Notes: generated by a model not told the origin, from the letters alone. Numbered from the stretch's first letter, positions 8,169 to 16,320 are shown. The stretch: DNA of 29,603 nucleotides from an uncultured Olsenella sp. (GCA_900548775.1 URLM01000022.1:1-29603); one strand, 5' to 3'. A program made the numbers and translations.

Positions 8169-9365
8169 CTACTCGCCCTCGACGGTCTTGAAGACCTCCT
8201 GGGCACCATCCTTGAAGGTGATGATCAGAGTGGACTTCACGGGGTCACCCGTGCCGGAGTAGGAGATGTCGCCCGTCACGCCCTGGGCGGTTCCAGAGGC
8301 GATAGCGTCGACGACGGCCTGCTTATAGTCGTCAGAGCCATACGCGGCCTTACCGTCCTTCTCGACGGTCTCGATGGCGTTGAGGAGAATCATGGCCGCA
8401 TCATAGCCAAGAGCGCAGAAGTTGGAGGGTGTGTCGTTGTACTCGTCCTTGTAGGCCTTGATGAAGTCCTGGACCTTCTCGTCCTCGTTCTCGGCCACGA
8501 AGGAGCAGTCATAGTAGCAGCCCTCGAGGTCCTCGGCGCTCGCGTACTCCTCGTCGCCGCCAACGATGTTCGACCAGCCGTCGGCACCCAGGAAGACGCC
8601 GGTGTAGCCGAGCTTCCTCGCCTGGGTCACGATCTTGCCGTCGTCCTGGTAGTAGTTGGGCGAGAAGATCGCGTCAGGCTTGGTGGCAATGATGTTGGTG
8701 AGCTGGGAGTTGAAGTCGGTGGCGCCGGAGGGATAGCCCTCGGAGTCGCTCACATTGACGCCCTTCTTGCCGGCCTCCTCGGTGAAAGCGTCAGCGACGC
8801 CCTGCTCGTAGTCGCCACCCTGGTTGTAAATCACGCCCACGGTCTTGTAGCCCTGGTCGGCGACGAAGTCGGCCATGAGCCTGCCCTGGTACGGGTCGGT
8901 GATGCAGGCACGGAAGTAGTTGTTGCCGTAGGAGATGACGTCAGCTGCGGTTGCGGAGGGAGTCACGCAGGGCATGTTGTCCTTGACGGAGGCCTGTGCC
9001 ACAGCGATGGTGGGCGTGGAGGTCACGTCACCGATGATGCCCACGACGCCGTCCTCGACGAGCTTGTTATAGACGTTGACGGCCTCGGTGGCGTCGCCCT
9101 TCTCATCCTGGGTGTCGAGCTCGACCTGCTTGCCGTTGATGCCGCCGTTGTTGTTGACCTGCTTGACGTAGAGCTCGGCGCCATAGCGGCAGGCGAGGCC
9201 GTACTGGGCCACGTCACCGGTGTAGGGGCCCATCAGGCCAACCTTGATGGTATCGGAGCTGGAGCCGGAAGAGGCGGAGTTGCCGCCGCAGGCAGCAAGG
9301 CCAAGGCCAGCGACCGCCACGGCACCGGTCTTGACGAAGTTGCGCCTGGAAATGTTGGTGTTCAT
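8169..9365 (-). CDS. livK: Branched-chain amino acid ABC transporter, substrate-binding lipoprotein
   Basis: Extracytoplasmic receptor that captures the amino acid and delivers it to LivHM. The start at ATG 9365 follows GGGAGGG by 5 bases and gives 398 residues; the open frame extends upstream into non-coding sequence. The N-terminus has a twin-arginine motif SRRNFVK (6-12) and a lipobox LAAC with C26, so the protein is probably exported folded through Tat and lipid-anchored. A Ser/Gly linker follows, then the periplasmic-binding type I fold (IKVGLMGPYTGDVAQYG, NNNGGINGKQVEL, VGIIGDVTSTPTIAVAQ). It is first in the operon with its own promoter at 9463-9491. The livK symbol denotes the family; the ligand is not shown by sequence. 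Confidence 0.92.
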   Translation of the reverse strand: MNTNISRRNFVKTGAVAVAGLGLAACGGNSASSGSSSDTIKVGLMGPYTGDVAQYGLACRYGAELYVKQVNNNGGINGKQVELDTQDEKGDATEAVNVYNKLVEDGVVGIIGDVTSTPTIAVAQASVKDNMPCVTPSATAADVISYGNNYFRACITDPYQGRLMADFVADQGYKTVGVIYNQGGDYEQGVADAFTEEAGKKGVNVSDSEGYPSGATDFNSQLTNIIATKPDAIFSPNYYQDDGKIVTQARKLGYTGVFLGADGWSNIVGGDEEYASAEDLEGCYYDCSFVAENEDEKVQDFIKAYKDEYNDTPSNFCALGYDAAMILLNAIETVEKDGKAAYGSDDYKQAVVDAIASGTAQGVTGDISYSGTGDPVKSTLIITFKDGAQEVFKTVEGE

Positions 9366-9462
9366 ACGTGCCCTCCCTTTTGTTGGCTGCGCGGATGCCC
9401 GCACGTAGTTCGTGGACAACTGTATGAAAGGAGGGCTAACGGCGAAGCGCCGTGCCTTAAAG

Positions 9463-9491
9463 CTTATTCGAGACGTAACACATTGCGTCAA
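9463..9491 (-). promoter_or_regulatory. Promoter of the branched-chain amino acid transporter operon
   Basis: On the minus strand TTGACG (9486-9491), a 17-base spacer, then AATAAG (9463-9468) gives a good sigma-70-type promoter about 100 bp upstream of the binding-protein ATG. The 5' leader carries a short perfect hairpin ACGGCG-CTT-CGCCGT (9439-9453) of unknown role. Confidence 0.55.
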
Positions 9492-9532
9492 ATCGAAACA
9501 TAAGCATGCTGGTGCAAGGCGGTTTCAGCCGG

Positions 9533-10057
9533 CTACTTGGTGCGAGAGGAGCTGTCGCTGGCGCGCCTGGCGCTCGTGCACCTGGAGACGAGCAGGGCGA
9601 GCAGCGCACCCACGGCAGCGCCGCAGAGGTCGATGAGGACGTCGCGCGGGGAGGACTCGCGACCGGGCACGAAGCGCTGGATCGTCTCGTCAGCCACAGG
9701 AATGAGGGCGACCACAAGGGGGCCAAGCCAACGTGGAAGCCTCCCCTCTCGCGCTTGAGGCAGGAACGCGGGGAAGCCCAGCACCCCGAGGACGGCGTAC
9801 TCGAGGAAGTGGGCGGTCTTGCGAACCGCGAAAGTCATGGCGGACTCTCCCGTGATGCCGATCGCTTTGAGGAGCGGGGCGACGATGGCAACCACGCGAG
9901 AGCTCTCGAGCGAGGACTCGGGCCCCTGGACGAGCGAGTGCCCCCAAATGAAGGCAATCCACAGGCAGAAGGCGAGCGCCCACCACCTTTGATGGGCGCT
10001 CGTCCCGAGTCGTCCGTCCACAGAGTCCAGGGACTCCTCCGTCCTTCTCCGCATCAC
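9533..10057 (-). CDS. VanZ-family membrane protein
   Basis: Small polytopic membrane protein of 174 residues. The VanZ pattern is clear: a first membrane segment WWALAFCLWIAFIWGHS (about 25-41), then VRKTAHFLEYAVLG, then PVADETIQRFVPGRESSPRDVLIDLCGAAVG with the last membrane helix. VanZ proteins are linked to low-level teicoplanin resistance in one known case, but most chromosomal members have no known function. The start is GTG at 10057 (overlapping the upstream TGA) or the ATG three bases later. The overlap with the upstream hypothetical gene suggests they are translated together. Confidence 0.85.
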   Translation of the reverse strand: MMRRRTEESLDSVDGRLGTSAHQRWWALAFCLWIAFIWGHSLVQGPESSLESSRVVAIVAPLLKAIGITGESAMTFAVRKTAHFLEYAVLGVLGFPAFLPQAREGRLPRWLGPLVVALIPVADETIQRFVPGRESSPRDVLIDLCGAAVGALLALLVSRCTSARRASDSSSRTK

Positions 10058-11475
10058 GCCTCAAGCGCCTCCGCGCGGGCAGCGGGGCCTTCGCCGGCAA
10101 AGTGCCGCGGCTTGTACCCGCTGGCGACAGAGCCGTTCTTCCGCGCGGCCATGTGGCGGCTGGGGACGCGAAGGCCGTGCGTCTGGGTTCCGCCCTCGAT
10201 GATGCGCAGGTAGTCGCGGGAGGACCTGCGCACGGCAGCGGACGGGTTGCGCGAGAACTCCTCTGCCACCAGGTAGTCGACGTAGGTCTCGGTGTCCACG
10301 ACCTCGGGATGCCCCGCAGGCGGCCTGAAGTAGAGGAACTGCGTGTCCTGCTCGATGCCGTCGGGCTCGTCGAGGGAGTCCTCGTCGCCCACGCAGTCCG
10401 AGAAGGGCTCGAGCGGTGCGGGCGCGGGCTTCTCTGCGGGCGCGGGCTTCTCTGCGGGCGCGGGCTTCTCTGCGGGCGCAGGCGCCTGCGCAGCCGGCGC
10501 GGACGCCGAAGCGGGCTTCGCCTCGATGGCGGGGATGGCCGAAGCAGCCCCGGCAACGTGGAGCTTCTCGTCCATTGCCTTGAGCGCGCGGTCCCAGTCG
10601 TCGCCCTCGACGTCCTCCACGCTTCGCTTCTCGGGATAGGCGTCCTGCTCGACGGAGGCAACCCGGCGGGAGATGTCGCGCGGACCGGCAGACATGAACT
10701 GCAGGTCGTTGATGCCCTCGGCGCCAAACTCCGAGGGAATTGCCTCCGCGGGTGCGGCGTCCATGTCGATGGGGCCCGAGATGGAGGGGCCGACTGCAGC
10801 CGTCCACCATGTGGTGCCAACGTCTCCAACGGAGCCGTCGGCGCGCTCGATCACGGGGAGGCCGTCCATGCGGTTTGCGTCAATGCGCGCCGAGAGGGTC
10901 GCGGCAACCCCCTGCGCACGCGTTGCCATGCGCTGGCGGAAGCTCTGCTTGCCCACGTAGTTCTCGGCGATGTCCTCGTAGTCGTGGGCGGCATGCGCGC
11001 CAGTGGCTCTGCCGGGAGCCGAGTCCTCGCGGACCTCCTCGGCCTTCTCGGATGCGCTGAGCCTGCCAAAGCGCTCCCAGTCCTCGGGACGCATGTGCCG
11101 CGGCGCATGAGCGGCGCGGGGGGCGGTTCTCGCCTGCGACCCATCCGCGGAGAACGACTCGTCTGCCGCCTCTGCCTCACGCTGGGCGGCAGCGGCGCGC
11201 TTGCGAGCGATCGAGCGAAGGAGCGCGTAGGTGCCCATCGTGACGAGGACCCCACCCGCAAAGCTCACGCCGAGGGCACCCGCAGTTTCGGCATCGATGC
11301 CCGAGAGGTCCATGCTTGCAAGATTTATCTCTGACAGGTCTATGCTCGGAAGTTCGAAGCCGTTCAGCATTGCGAGAGGAGATGCGCCCTCCGTCGCAAA
11401 GGCCGGCGTGGGCATGCCAGCGGCAGCAACGCCGAGAAGGCCGGCGACTATCGCTGGGCTTCTCCTCCACCTCAT
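10054..11475 (-). CDS. Hypothetical exported, membrane-anchored protein with Pro/Ala/Lys repeat
   Basis: No family recognised. The start at ATG 11475 follows GGGAGGTG by 7 bases and gives 473 residues. Visible parts: a signal-like N-terminus (residues 1-27, MRWRRSPAIVAGLLGVAAAG, ending AFA); a short segment LSEINLASMDLSGID; one membrane helix at about 62-82 (GALGVSFAGGVLVTMGTYAL) followed by a basic RSIARKRAAAAQRE stop-transfer stretch; a long, probably disordered acidic middle; and a low-complexity AEKPAP stretch. A globular-looking C-terminal part includes FLYFRPPAGHPEVVDTETYV and a basic end. It is translationally coupled to the VanZ-like gene. It may be a lineage-specific envelope protein; function unknown. 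Confidence 0.8.
   Translation of the reverse strand: MRWRRSPAIVAGLLGVAAAGMPTPAFATEGASPLAMLNGFELPSIDLSEINLASMDLSGIDAETAGALGVSFAGGVLVTMGTYALLRSIARKRAAAAQREAEAADESFSADGSQARTAPRAAHAPRHMRPEDWERFGRLSASEKAEEVREDSAPGRATGAHAAHDYEDIAENYVGKQSFRQRMATRAQGVAATLSARIDANRMDGLPVIERADGSVGDVGTTWWTAAVGPSISGPIDMDAAPAEAIPSEFGAEGINDLQFMSAGPRDISRRVASVEQDAYPEKRSVEDVEGDDWDRALKAMDEKLHVAGAASAIPAIEAKPASASAPAAQAPAPAEKPAPAEKPAPAEKPAPAPLEPFSDCVGDEDSLDEPDGIEQDTQFLYFRPPAGHPEVVDTETYVDYLVAEEFSRNPSAAVRRSSRDYLRIIEGGTQTHGLRVPSRHMAARKNGSVASGYKPRHFAGEGPAARAEALEA
10421..10479. repeat. 18-bp in-frame tandem repeat (three perfect copies plus part)
   Basis: The unit GGCGCGGGCTTCTCTGCG occurs three times without change at 10421-10438, 10439-10456 and 10457-10474, with a partial copy after. 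It encodes the AEKPAP hexapeptide on the minus strand. The identical copies suggest recent expansion, and copy number may vary between strains without breaking the frame. Confidence 0.95.
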
Positions 11476-11657
11476 GCTGCTGCACCTCCCGTTACACGAT
11501 GCCATACGGCGCCGCAGCGAGAGACGAACGGGGGTACCGATCGGCCTGAGGAGCAACGCCCGATGGGGGCGCGCGGGCAGGTGGGCAACGGCGTTGTTCG
11601 TCTTTGGCTGTGTTTGCCGTCGCGACACTCACGTGTCATGAAATCTACGTATCAGAC

Positions 11658-11663
11658 TATACT
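11658..11663 (+). promoter_or_regulatory. Candidate -10 for the short-chain dehydrogenase gene
   Basis: TATACT stands about 48 bp upstream of the ATG at 11711 in the divergent 11476-11710 region. The -35 position (GTCATG with a 17-base spacer) is poor, so this is a weak call. I see no other structure in this 235-bp gap. Confidence 0.3.
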
Positions 11664-11710
11664 TTTCATCACGCCAAATGCAAGCGGGGAATTGCCTTGG
11701 GGAGGGCCGG

Positions 11711-12496
11711 ATGAACAACATCGCAGTCGTCACGGGAGCCTCGTCGGGAGTCGGGCGGGAGTTCGTACGCCAGCTCGACTGCGGAGCGGGTGGTCCTCTC
11801 GACCAGATCTGGATCGTCGCGAGAAACGCCGATGCCCTTGCGGTTATTGCCGAGCAGACCGCGACGCCCGTGCGCGCGTTTGCCCTCGACCTCACGGAGC
11901 AGTCTTCCTACGAGTGCCTTCGGGATGCCCTCGAGGACGAGGCTCCCACGGTACAGTGGCTCGTGAACAGCGCGGGCTTTGGCAAGTTCGGCGACTTTGG
12001 ACAGATTGCCGAGAGGGACGAGGGCAACATGGTGCGTCTCAACTGCCTCGCCGTTGTCGAGACGACCTACCATTGCCTCCCCCACATGGTCGCCGGGTCG
12101 CGCGTGGTTAACATGGCCTCGATTGCAGGGCTCATTCCACAGCCGGGCCTCTCGACCTACTCGGCCACCAAGCGCTTCGTGGTGGACCTCTCGCGCACGC
12201 TCGACTACGAGCTTGGACCCGTTGGGATCCACGTGACCGCCGTGTGTCCCAAGTTCATGGACACCGGTTTTCTCGCCAACCCGGGCGACGCGCACGAGGT
12301 GCGCCGCATGACCACCATCGGCTACGAGAAGCCCGCCGACGTGGTGAGAAAGGCGCTACACGCGGCAGTTCTCGGCCGCTCCACCTGCGTGACCTCGCCG
12401 GACATGCTGGCGGCGAGCGTCGTCGCAAAGGTCCTTCCGGCGGGGTTGGTCATGCGTGCGCAGGACCTTCTCTTCACCGCACGCGCAGGCGAGTAG
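11711..12496 (+). CDS. Short-chain dehydrogenase/reductase (SDR family)
   Basis: NAD(P)-dependent oxidoreductase of the classical SDR fold; substrate unknown. The start ATG 11711 follows GGGGAGGG by 5 bases, giving 261 residues. The cofactor loop TGASSGVG (8-15), the NSAG motif (86-89), catalytic S137 (NMASIAG) and the YSATK pair Y150/K154 are all in place, so it should be active. The C-terminal region YEKPADVVRKALHAAVLG resembles the ketoreductase-like DltE/YqjQ branch, which often ends with a membrane-associating segment. It is the only plus-strand gene in the left half and is monocistronic, followed by tandem array B. Confidence 0.9.
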   Translation: MNNIAVVTGASSGVGREFVRQLDCGAGGPLDQIWIVARNADALAVIAEQTATPVRAFALDLTEQSSYECLRDALEDEAPTVQWLVNSAGFGKFGDFGQIAERDEGNMVRLNCLAVVETTYHCLPHMVAGSRVVNMASIAGLIPQPGLSTYSATKRFVVDLSRTLDYELGPVGIHVTAVCPKFMDTGFLANPGDAHEVRRMTTIGYEKPADVVRKALHAAVLGRSTCVTSPDMLAASVVAKVLPAGLVMRAQDLLFTARAGE

Positions 12497-12520
12497 AGCG
12501 AGGGCGCGCAGACGCGATAA

Positions 12521-12886
12521 CGCGCCCTCTGGCGAGAAAACGGCGCCGGAAGGTGAGTTCCAGCGGCATTCTCTGCGAAAGGTCTCCCTCCGGCGAGAAA
12601 GTGACGCCAGAAGGCCGGTTCCCGACGGGATTCCGTACGAGAAGGGACCCCGGAGAAGAAATGACGCCGGAGGGAAGGTCTCGTACGCTGCTGCTGCGAA
12701 AACGCGCCCTCCGGCGAGAAAGTGACGCCGGAACCTAAACTTCAGACGGGATTCCGTACGAGAAGGGCCCTTCGGAGAAGAAGTGACGCCGGAGCAGAGG
12801 TCTCGTACGCATTCGCTGCGGAAATACGCCCTCAGGCGCAAGAATGCCGCCGGAAGTTGAGTTCCAGCGGCATTCTCTGCGAAAAA
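12521..12886. repeat. Tandem array B of the 61-bp intergenic repeat
   Basis: Six units between the convergent SDR gene and rho. Core CCGG/CCAG markers fall at 12546, 12607, 12667, 12728, 12789 and 12850 (spacings 61, 60, 61, 61, 61). Three linker classes can be told apart, in the order b-a-g-a-g-b: class b (AGTTCCAGCGGCATTCTCTG) after units 1 and 6, class a (GGGATTCCGTACGAGAAGG) after 2 and 4, class g (GGTCTCGTACGC..GCTGCG) after 3 and 5. The two class-b linkers share an exact 27-base stretch (12554-12580 and 12858-12884). Same orientation as array A. Non-coding in my reading. Confidence 0.85.
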
Positions 12887-12905
12887 GTGACCTTCGGCGT
12901 CATAT

Positions 12906-12953
12906 GCTGCCTGGCGTCCACGCTGCCTGGCGTCCACACTGCCTGGCAGTGCC
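12906..12953. repeat. 16-bp tandem repeat downstream of rho
   Basis: GCTGCCTGGCGTCCAC occurs at 12906-12921 and again at 12922-12937, followed by a diverged third copy ACTGCCTGGCAGTGCC (12938-12953). The third copy contains the dyad CACTGCC-A-GGCAGTG. It begins 18 bp after the rho stop on the minus strand and could act as a 3' structure for the rho mRNA; there is no T-run. Confidence 0.85.
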
Positions 12954-12970
12954 TGCATATCCGAAGAGAC

Positions 12971-15217
12971 CTACATTACGTACTCGCTCTGCGCGGCCTT
13001 CTTGGCCGAACGGATGAGGAACTCCTCGTTGGAGTTGGTCGCCTTCAAGCCCTTGACCAGCGCCGATGCCGCACGCTCGGTGTTGTTCATGTTCGCCAGG
13101 ACGCGTCGGATGCCCCACACGAACGGCGTGATCTCCGCAGGGAGCAGCAGATCCTCGTTGCGCGTGCCCGAGGAGACCGGGTCGATCGCGGGGAAGATGC
13201 GCTTGTCAGCAAGCTCTCGGTCGAGCTTGAGCTCCATGTTGCCTGTGCCCTTGAACTCCTCGAAGATGACCTCATCCATCTTGGAGCCGGTGTCCACCAG
13301 CGCGGAGGCGATGATGGTGAGGGACCCGCCGTTCTCGATGTTGCGAGCGGCACCCAGGAACTTCTTGGGCGGGTAGAGCGCCGCAGAGTCCACGCCCCCG
13401 GAGAGGATGCGCCCGCTCGCCGGCTGCGCAAGGTTGTACGCGCGGGCCAGGCGCGTGATGGAGTCGAGAACCACCACGACGTCCTCGCCCAGCTCGACCA
13501 GCCTCTTCGCGTGCTCGATGACAAGCTCCGACACGGCCGTGTGGTTGTCGGCCGGCATGTCGAAGGTAGAGGCCACGACCTCGCCGCGAATGGACCGCTG
13601 CATGTCGGTGACCTCCTCGGGGCGCTCGTCCACGAGCAGGCAGACGAGGTGCACCTCGGGGTTGTTTGCAGAGATGGACTGGCAGATCTTCTTGAGGACC
13701 GTTGTCTTGCCAGCCTTTGGCGGGCTCACGATAAGGCCGCGCTGGCCCTTGCCGATGGGGGCGACAAGATCGATGGCACGACCGGTGATGGAGTCCTTGC
13801 CACACTCCATGACCAGGCGCTCGTTGGGATAGATGGGGGTGAGGTCGCGGAAGCGCGGACGGTTCCTCATGGCCTCGGGCTCGCGTCCGTTGACGAGGGA
13901 GATGGCGATGAGCGGCGGGTACTGGGCGGGGTACTTTGTGTTGGTGCGAGCAGGGCCAACCGTTCCCTCGACGTGGTCTCCCGGACGCAGCGCGTAGTTG
14001 CGGATGAGCTGCTGGCTCACGTAGGCGTCGTTGTCGCCCTTCATGTAGTTGCCGGTACGAATCCAACCAGCGCCGGCGTTGCCCATCTCGAGAATGCCAT
14101 CGACGGGACGGAACCCCTCTGCGGCGGCGGCCGCCAGGTACACGGCCTCGACAAGGTCGGACTTGTGGACGCCAACGTACTCGACGCCAAGCTCGGCTGC
14201 CTTGGCGCGAAGGTCGGCCACCTTCATGGTCTGCAGCTCGTCGCGAGAAAGCGAGGGCTGGGTCTGCGTGGGCTGACCGTTGTGACGGTTGTGCTGCTTG
14301 TGGTTCTGCTGGTTGCGACGGTTGAAGCCGTTGCCGTCTCCCCCGTTGCCGTTGTTAAAGCGGTTGTTGCCGGCGTTGTTGTTGTAGCCGACGCGACGCC
14401 TTCTCCCCTGCTGCTCGCCGCGATCGCCGCGCTGGCCATGCTCTCGAGGCTGCCGCTGGAAGTGTTCCTGCTGCTCGGGCGCGTGCTCCGACGCCTGGTC
14501 GGCCTCGGCGAGCGTTGCCGCCGGCATGGGGGCCGGAATCGAGCTTGCCTGCGTCGCCTCCTGCGTCACGCGAGTCATCTCGGAGAAGCTTGCCCTGTCA
14601 TGCTCTTGCCGGTTGGGGCGCTCCTCGTGCCCGGCATTCTCCACGGGCGTTGGCTCGGAACCCTCAGGTGCCGCCTTCGCCCCTTCGGCGGACTCGGCCT
14701 TCGCGCGCTCGTCTGCCTCGATCTGCGCACGGGTGCGACGACGGCGGCGAGGCTTGGGGGCAGGCTCGACAGGAGCGGAATCAGCGGGTCCGGAGACGGC
14801 TGGCGCCCCGACCGCCGCAGGCTCGGCCAAAGAAGCTGTGGCCTCGGCCTTCGCGCGCTCGTCCGCCTCGATCTGCGCACGGGTGCGACGGCGACGGCGA
14901 GGCTTCGGTGCCTCTTCCTGCGGCACCGCGGAGGTCGCGGACTCCTGAACCGCAGGAGCCGGGCCTATCGGCAGCTCGGCCTGCGTTGCGGAAGCGTCCT
15001 CCGCCTTCTTCCTGGACGCCCTTCGCCTACGCGGCTTGGGGGCCTCGTCCGCACCAGGCTGTCCATCGGCTGCCGCGGCCTCTGCCGCCGCTGCCTTTGC
15101 GAGCTTGTCGGCCTCGATCTCGGCGCGGGTACGACGTCGACGCCTGGGCTTTGGCGCCTCCTCGGGGACCTGATCCGGGGTAGCGTCCAGAGAACCCGCG
15201 GGTGTCTCGTCTGTCAT
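12971..15217 (-). CDS. rho: Transcription termination factor Rho, with long Arg/Asn-rich N-terminal extension
   Basis: Hexameric RNA-dependent ATPase/helicase that ends transcription. 748 residues against about 420 in the short form. Residues 1-323 are an added region: four basic copies of the KPRRRRRTRAQIEADERAK type at about 23-40, 61-72, 105-124 and 155-174, an acidic/Ala-rich filler, then an Arg/Gly/Asn-rich part (about 255-320). The core follows: Rho_N helical domain (324-360, LQTMKVADLRAKAAELGV), cold-shock RNA-binding domain (about 366-445), Walker A PPKAGKT (499-505), Walker B VVVLDSITRLARAYN and a standard C-terminus. The ATG at 15217 has a modest AAAGG site. Long, charged inserts are known in actinobacterial Rho and add RNA binding. 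Confidence 0.97.
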   Translation of the reverse strand: MTDETPAGSLDATPDQVPEEAPKPRRRRRTRAEIEADKLAKAAAAEAAAADGQPGADEAPKPRRRRASRKKAEDASATQAELPIGPAPAVQESATSAVPQEEAPKPRRRRRTRAQIEADERAKAEATASLAEPAAVGAPAVSGPADSAPVEPAPKPRRRRRTRAQIEADERAKAESAEGAKAAPEGSEPTPVENAGHEERPNRQEHDRASFSEMTRVTQEATQASSIPAPMPAATLAEADQASEHAPEQQEHFQRQPREHGQRGDRGEQQGRRRRVGYNNNAGNNRFNNGNGGDGNGFNRRNQQNHKQHNRHNGQPTQTQPSLSRDELQTMKVADLRAKAAELGVEYVGVHKSDLVEAVYLAAAAAEGFRPVDGILEMGNAGAGWIRTGNYMKGDNDAYVSQQLIRNYALRPGDHVEGTVGPARTNTKYPAQYPPLIAISLVNGREPEAMRNRPRFRDLTPIYPNERLVMECGKDSITGRAIDLVAPIGKGQRGLIVSPPKAGKTTVLKKICQSISANNPEVHLVCLLVDERPEEVTDMQRSIRGEVVASTFDMPADNHTAVSELVIEHAKRLVELGEDVVVVLDSITRLARAYNLAQPASGRILSGGVDSAALYPPKKFLGAARNIENGGSLTIIASALVDTGSKMDEVIFEEFKGTGNMELKLDRELADKRIFPAIDPVSSGTRNEDLLLPAEITPFVWGIRRVLANMNNTERAASALVKGLKATNSNEEFLIRSAKKAAQSEYVM

Positions 15218-15445
15218 GCTGTAATACCTTTCACTCTCACGCGGGACGCAGGCCGCGCCAAACCGCCGTGCAGGTTAAGTAATTGATAGGCCTCATCTAT
15301 GGCCGCACGTCCCAAGCATGCCCTCGGCGCGAATCCGGTGCAGCTCTCTGCGAGCCGACCACGATATGCAAAGAGGGATTTGTTGCGAGCACATGCATGC
15401 CGTGCGAACCTGCGCACGGTGGGCTGCGTCGCAGACACTATAGCA
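15218..15445 (-). promoter_or_regulatory. rho promoter (extended -10) and untranslated leader
   Basis: The 316-bp gap upstream of rho contains TGC-TATAGT on the minus strand (15437-15445), an extended -10 element; no convincing -35. Transcription from it would give a leader of about 210 bases before the rho ATG. The leader holds a perfect 7-bp hairpin CCGTGCG-CAGGTT-CGCACGG (15400-15419). In enterobacteria rho is autoregulated by early termination in its leader; the long leader here fits such control, but this is inference. Between 15446 and 15533 I see nothing clear. Confidence 0.5.
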
Positions 15446-15533
15446 CGACATGAGAAGACATGCACGTAACAGCGGCAATGTGGCATGAGCCCCAGGGCCC
15501 CAGGGCAAAGCAATAAAGCCGAGCCCCAAATTG

Positions 15534-16229
15534 CTACTCCTCGGCACGCACCTCTGCCTTCTGGCTCCTTGGGCGACGCTTCACCACGATCTCTGCGATG
15601 ACGGAAGCAAGCTCCGCAGCGCGTGCAGAGCCCCGAGGAGTGAGGGCGAGCCCGGACGCGCGAGAGGGACCGCGCTCGACGAGCCCCTCTGCCACGAGGG
15701 ACGAGATGGACATCGACACCGTTGGCTGCAGGAGCCCCAGCGCATCGACGAGCCGCGTGATGGTGACGGTCTGGGCGTCCTCCGCAAGCATGGCGAGAAG
15801 CACGAGGTCCCCTGCCTTCGCAAAGGTAGAGCCCATGGCATCGACGTACTTGACGATGCGCTCGGGCAGCGTGCGGGAAAGCGGCTGGCCAGGGAGAATC
15901 TCCTTGCAGGTACGCTCAGACACCATGTCGACAAAGCGGGCGCCTTCCGGCGTAATGGAGCAGACCACGTTCCGGCGGTCCTCTCCCCCCTCGCCCCGAG
16001 AGATGAGCCCAAGCTCTGCCAGGTGGTTTGTGCGATGCGTCATGGTCGGACGCAGCGCACCCTGGTACTCGGCGATGTCCGAGGTCTTCATGGGCTCACC
16101 AGCCACCTTAAGACGGCAGAGAACCGCGAACTCCTCGAACGTGAGTCTCTCGCGCGCAGGCTGTGACTGGCGCACGAGGCTGTACGCTCTGCGTACTGAC
16201 ATGTACTCGCGCAGGTCCACGAGCCCCAC
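15534..16229 (-). CDS. MarR-like transcription regulator with two winged-helix domains
   Basis: 231 residues. The first domain (about 28-100) reads as a MarR-type winged helix: LTFEEFAVLCRLKVAGEPMKTSDIAEY, recognition helix ALRPTMTHRTNHLAELGLISR, wing GEDRRNVVCSITPEG. A linker (100-138) leads to a second helix-turn-helix unit (about 140-205): LVLLAMLAEDAQTVTITRLVDALG, LLQPTVSMSISSLVAEGLVER, SGLALTPRGSARAAEL. A single MarR protein is normally about 145 residues, so this looks like a fused duplication. Start uncertain: GTG 16229, GTG 16220 (better Shine-Dalgarno GAGGTGGGG) or ATG 16202. Monocistronic; targets unknown. Confidence 0.8.
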   Translation of the reverse strand: MGLVDLREYMSVRRAYSLVRQSQPARERLTFEEFAVLCRLKVAGEPMKTSDIAEYQGALRPTMTHRTNHLAELGLISRGEGGEDRRNVVCSITPEGARFVDMVSERTCKEILPGQPLSRTLPERIVKYVDAMGSTFAKAGDLVLLAMLAEDAQTVTITRLVDALGLLQPTVSMSISSLVAEGLVERGPSRASGLALTPRGSARAAELASVIAEIVVKRRPRSQKAEVRAEE

Positions 16230-16320
16230 CTCTGTCTCTAGTCGCGCCCCTCATATGGGCCGACGTTGTGGTGCCAAGCACCGCTCACCTGATGCTAACC
16301 CACGTCCCCCTTAAAGAACA

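Noticed and set aside
12544..12958. Minus-strand protein encoded by array B
   Set aside because: 61-bp units shift the frame at each copy, so the translation is a rotating set of the same peptides with no conserved frame or start.
12722..15286. Very long plus-strand open frame (854 codons) opposite rho
   Set aside because: It is antisense to rho, whose domains are clear. Open antisense frames are expected in G+C-rich coding DNA; the translation resembles no protein family.
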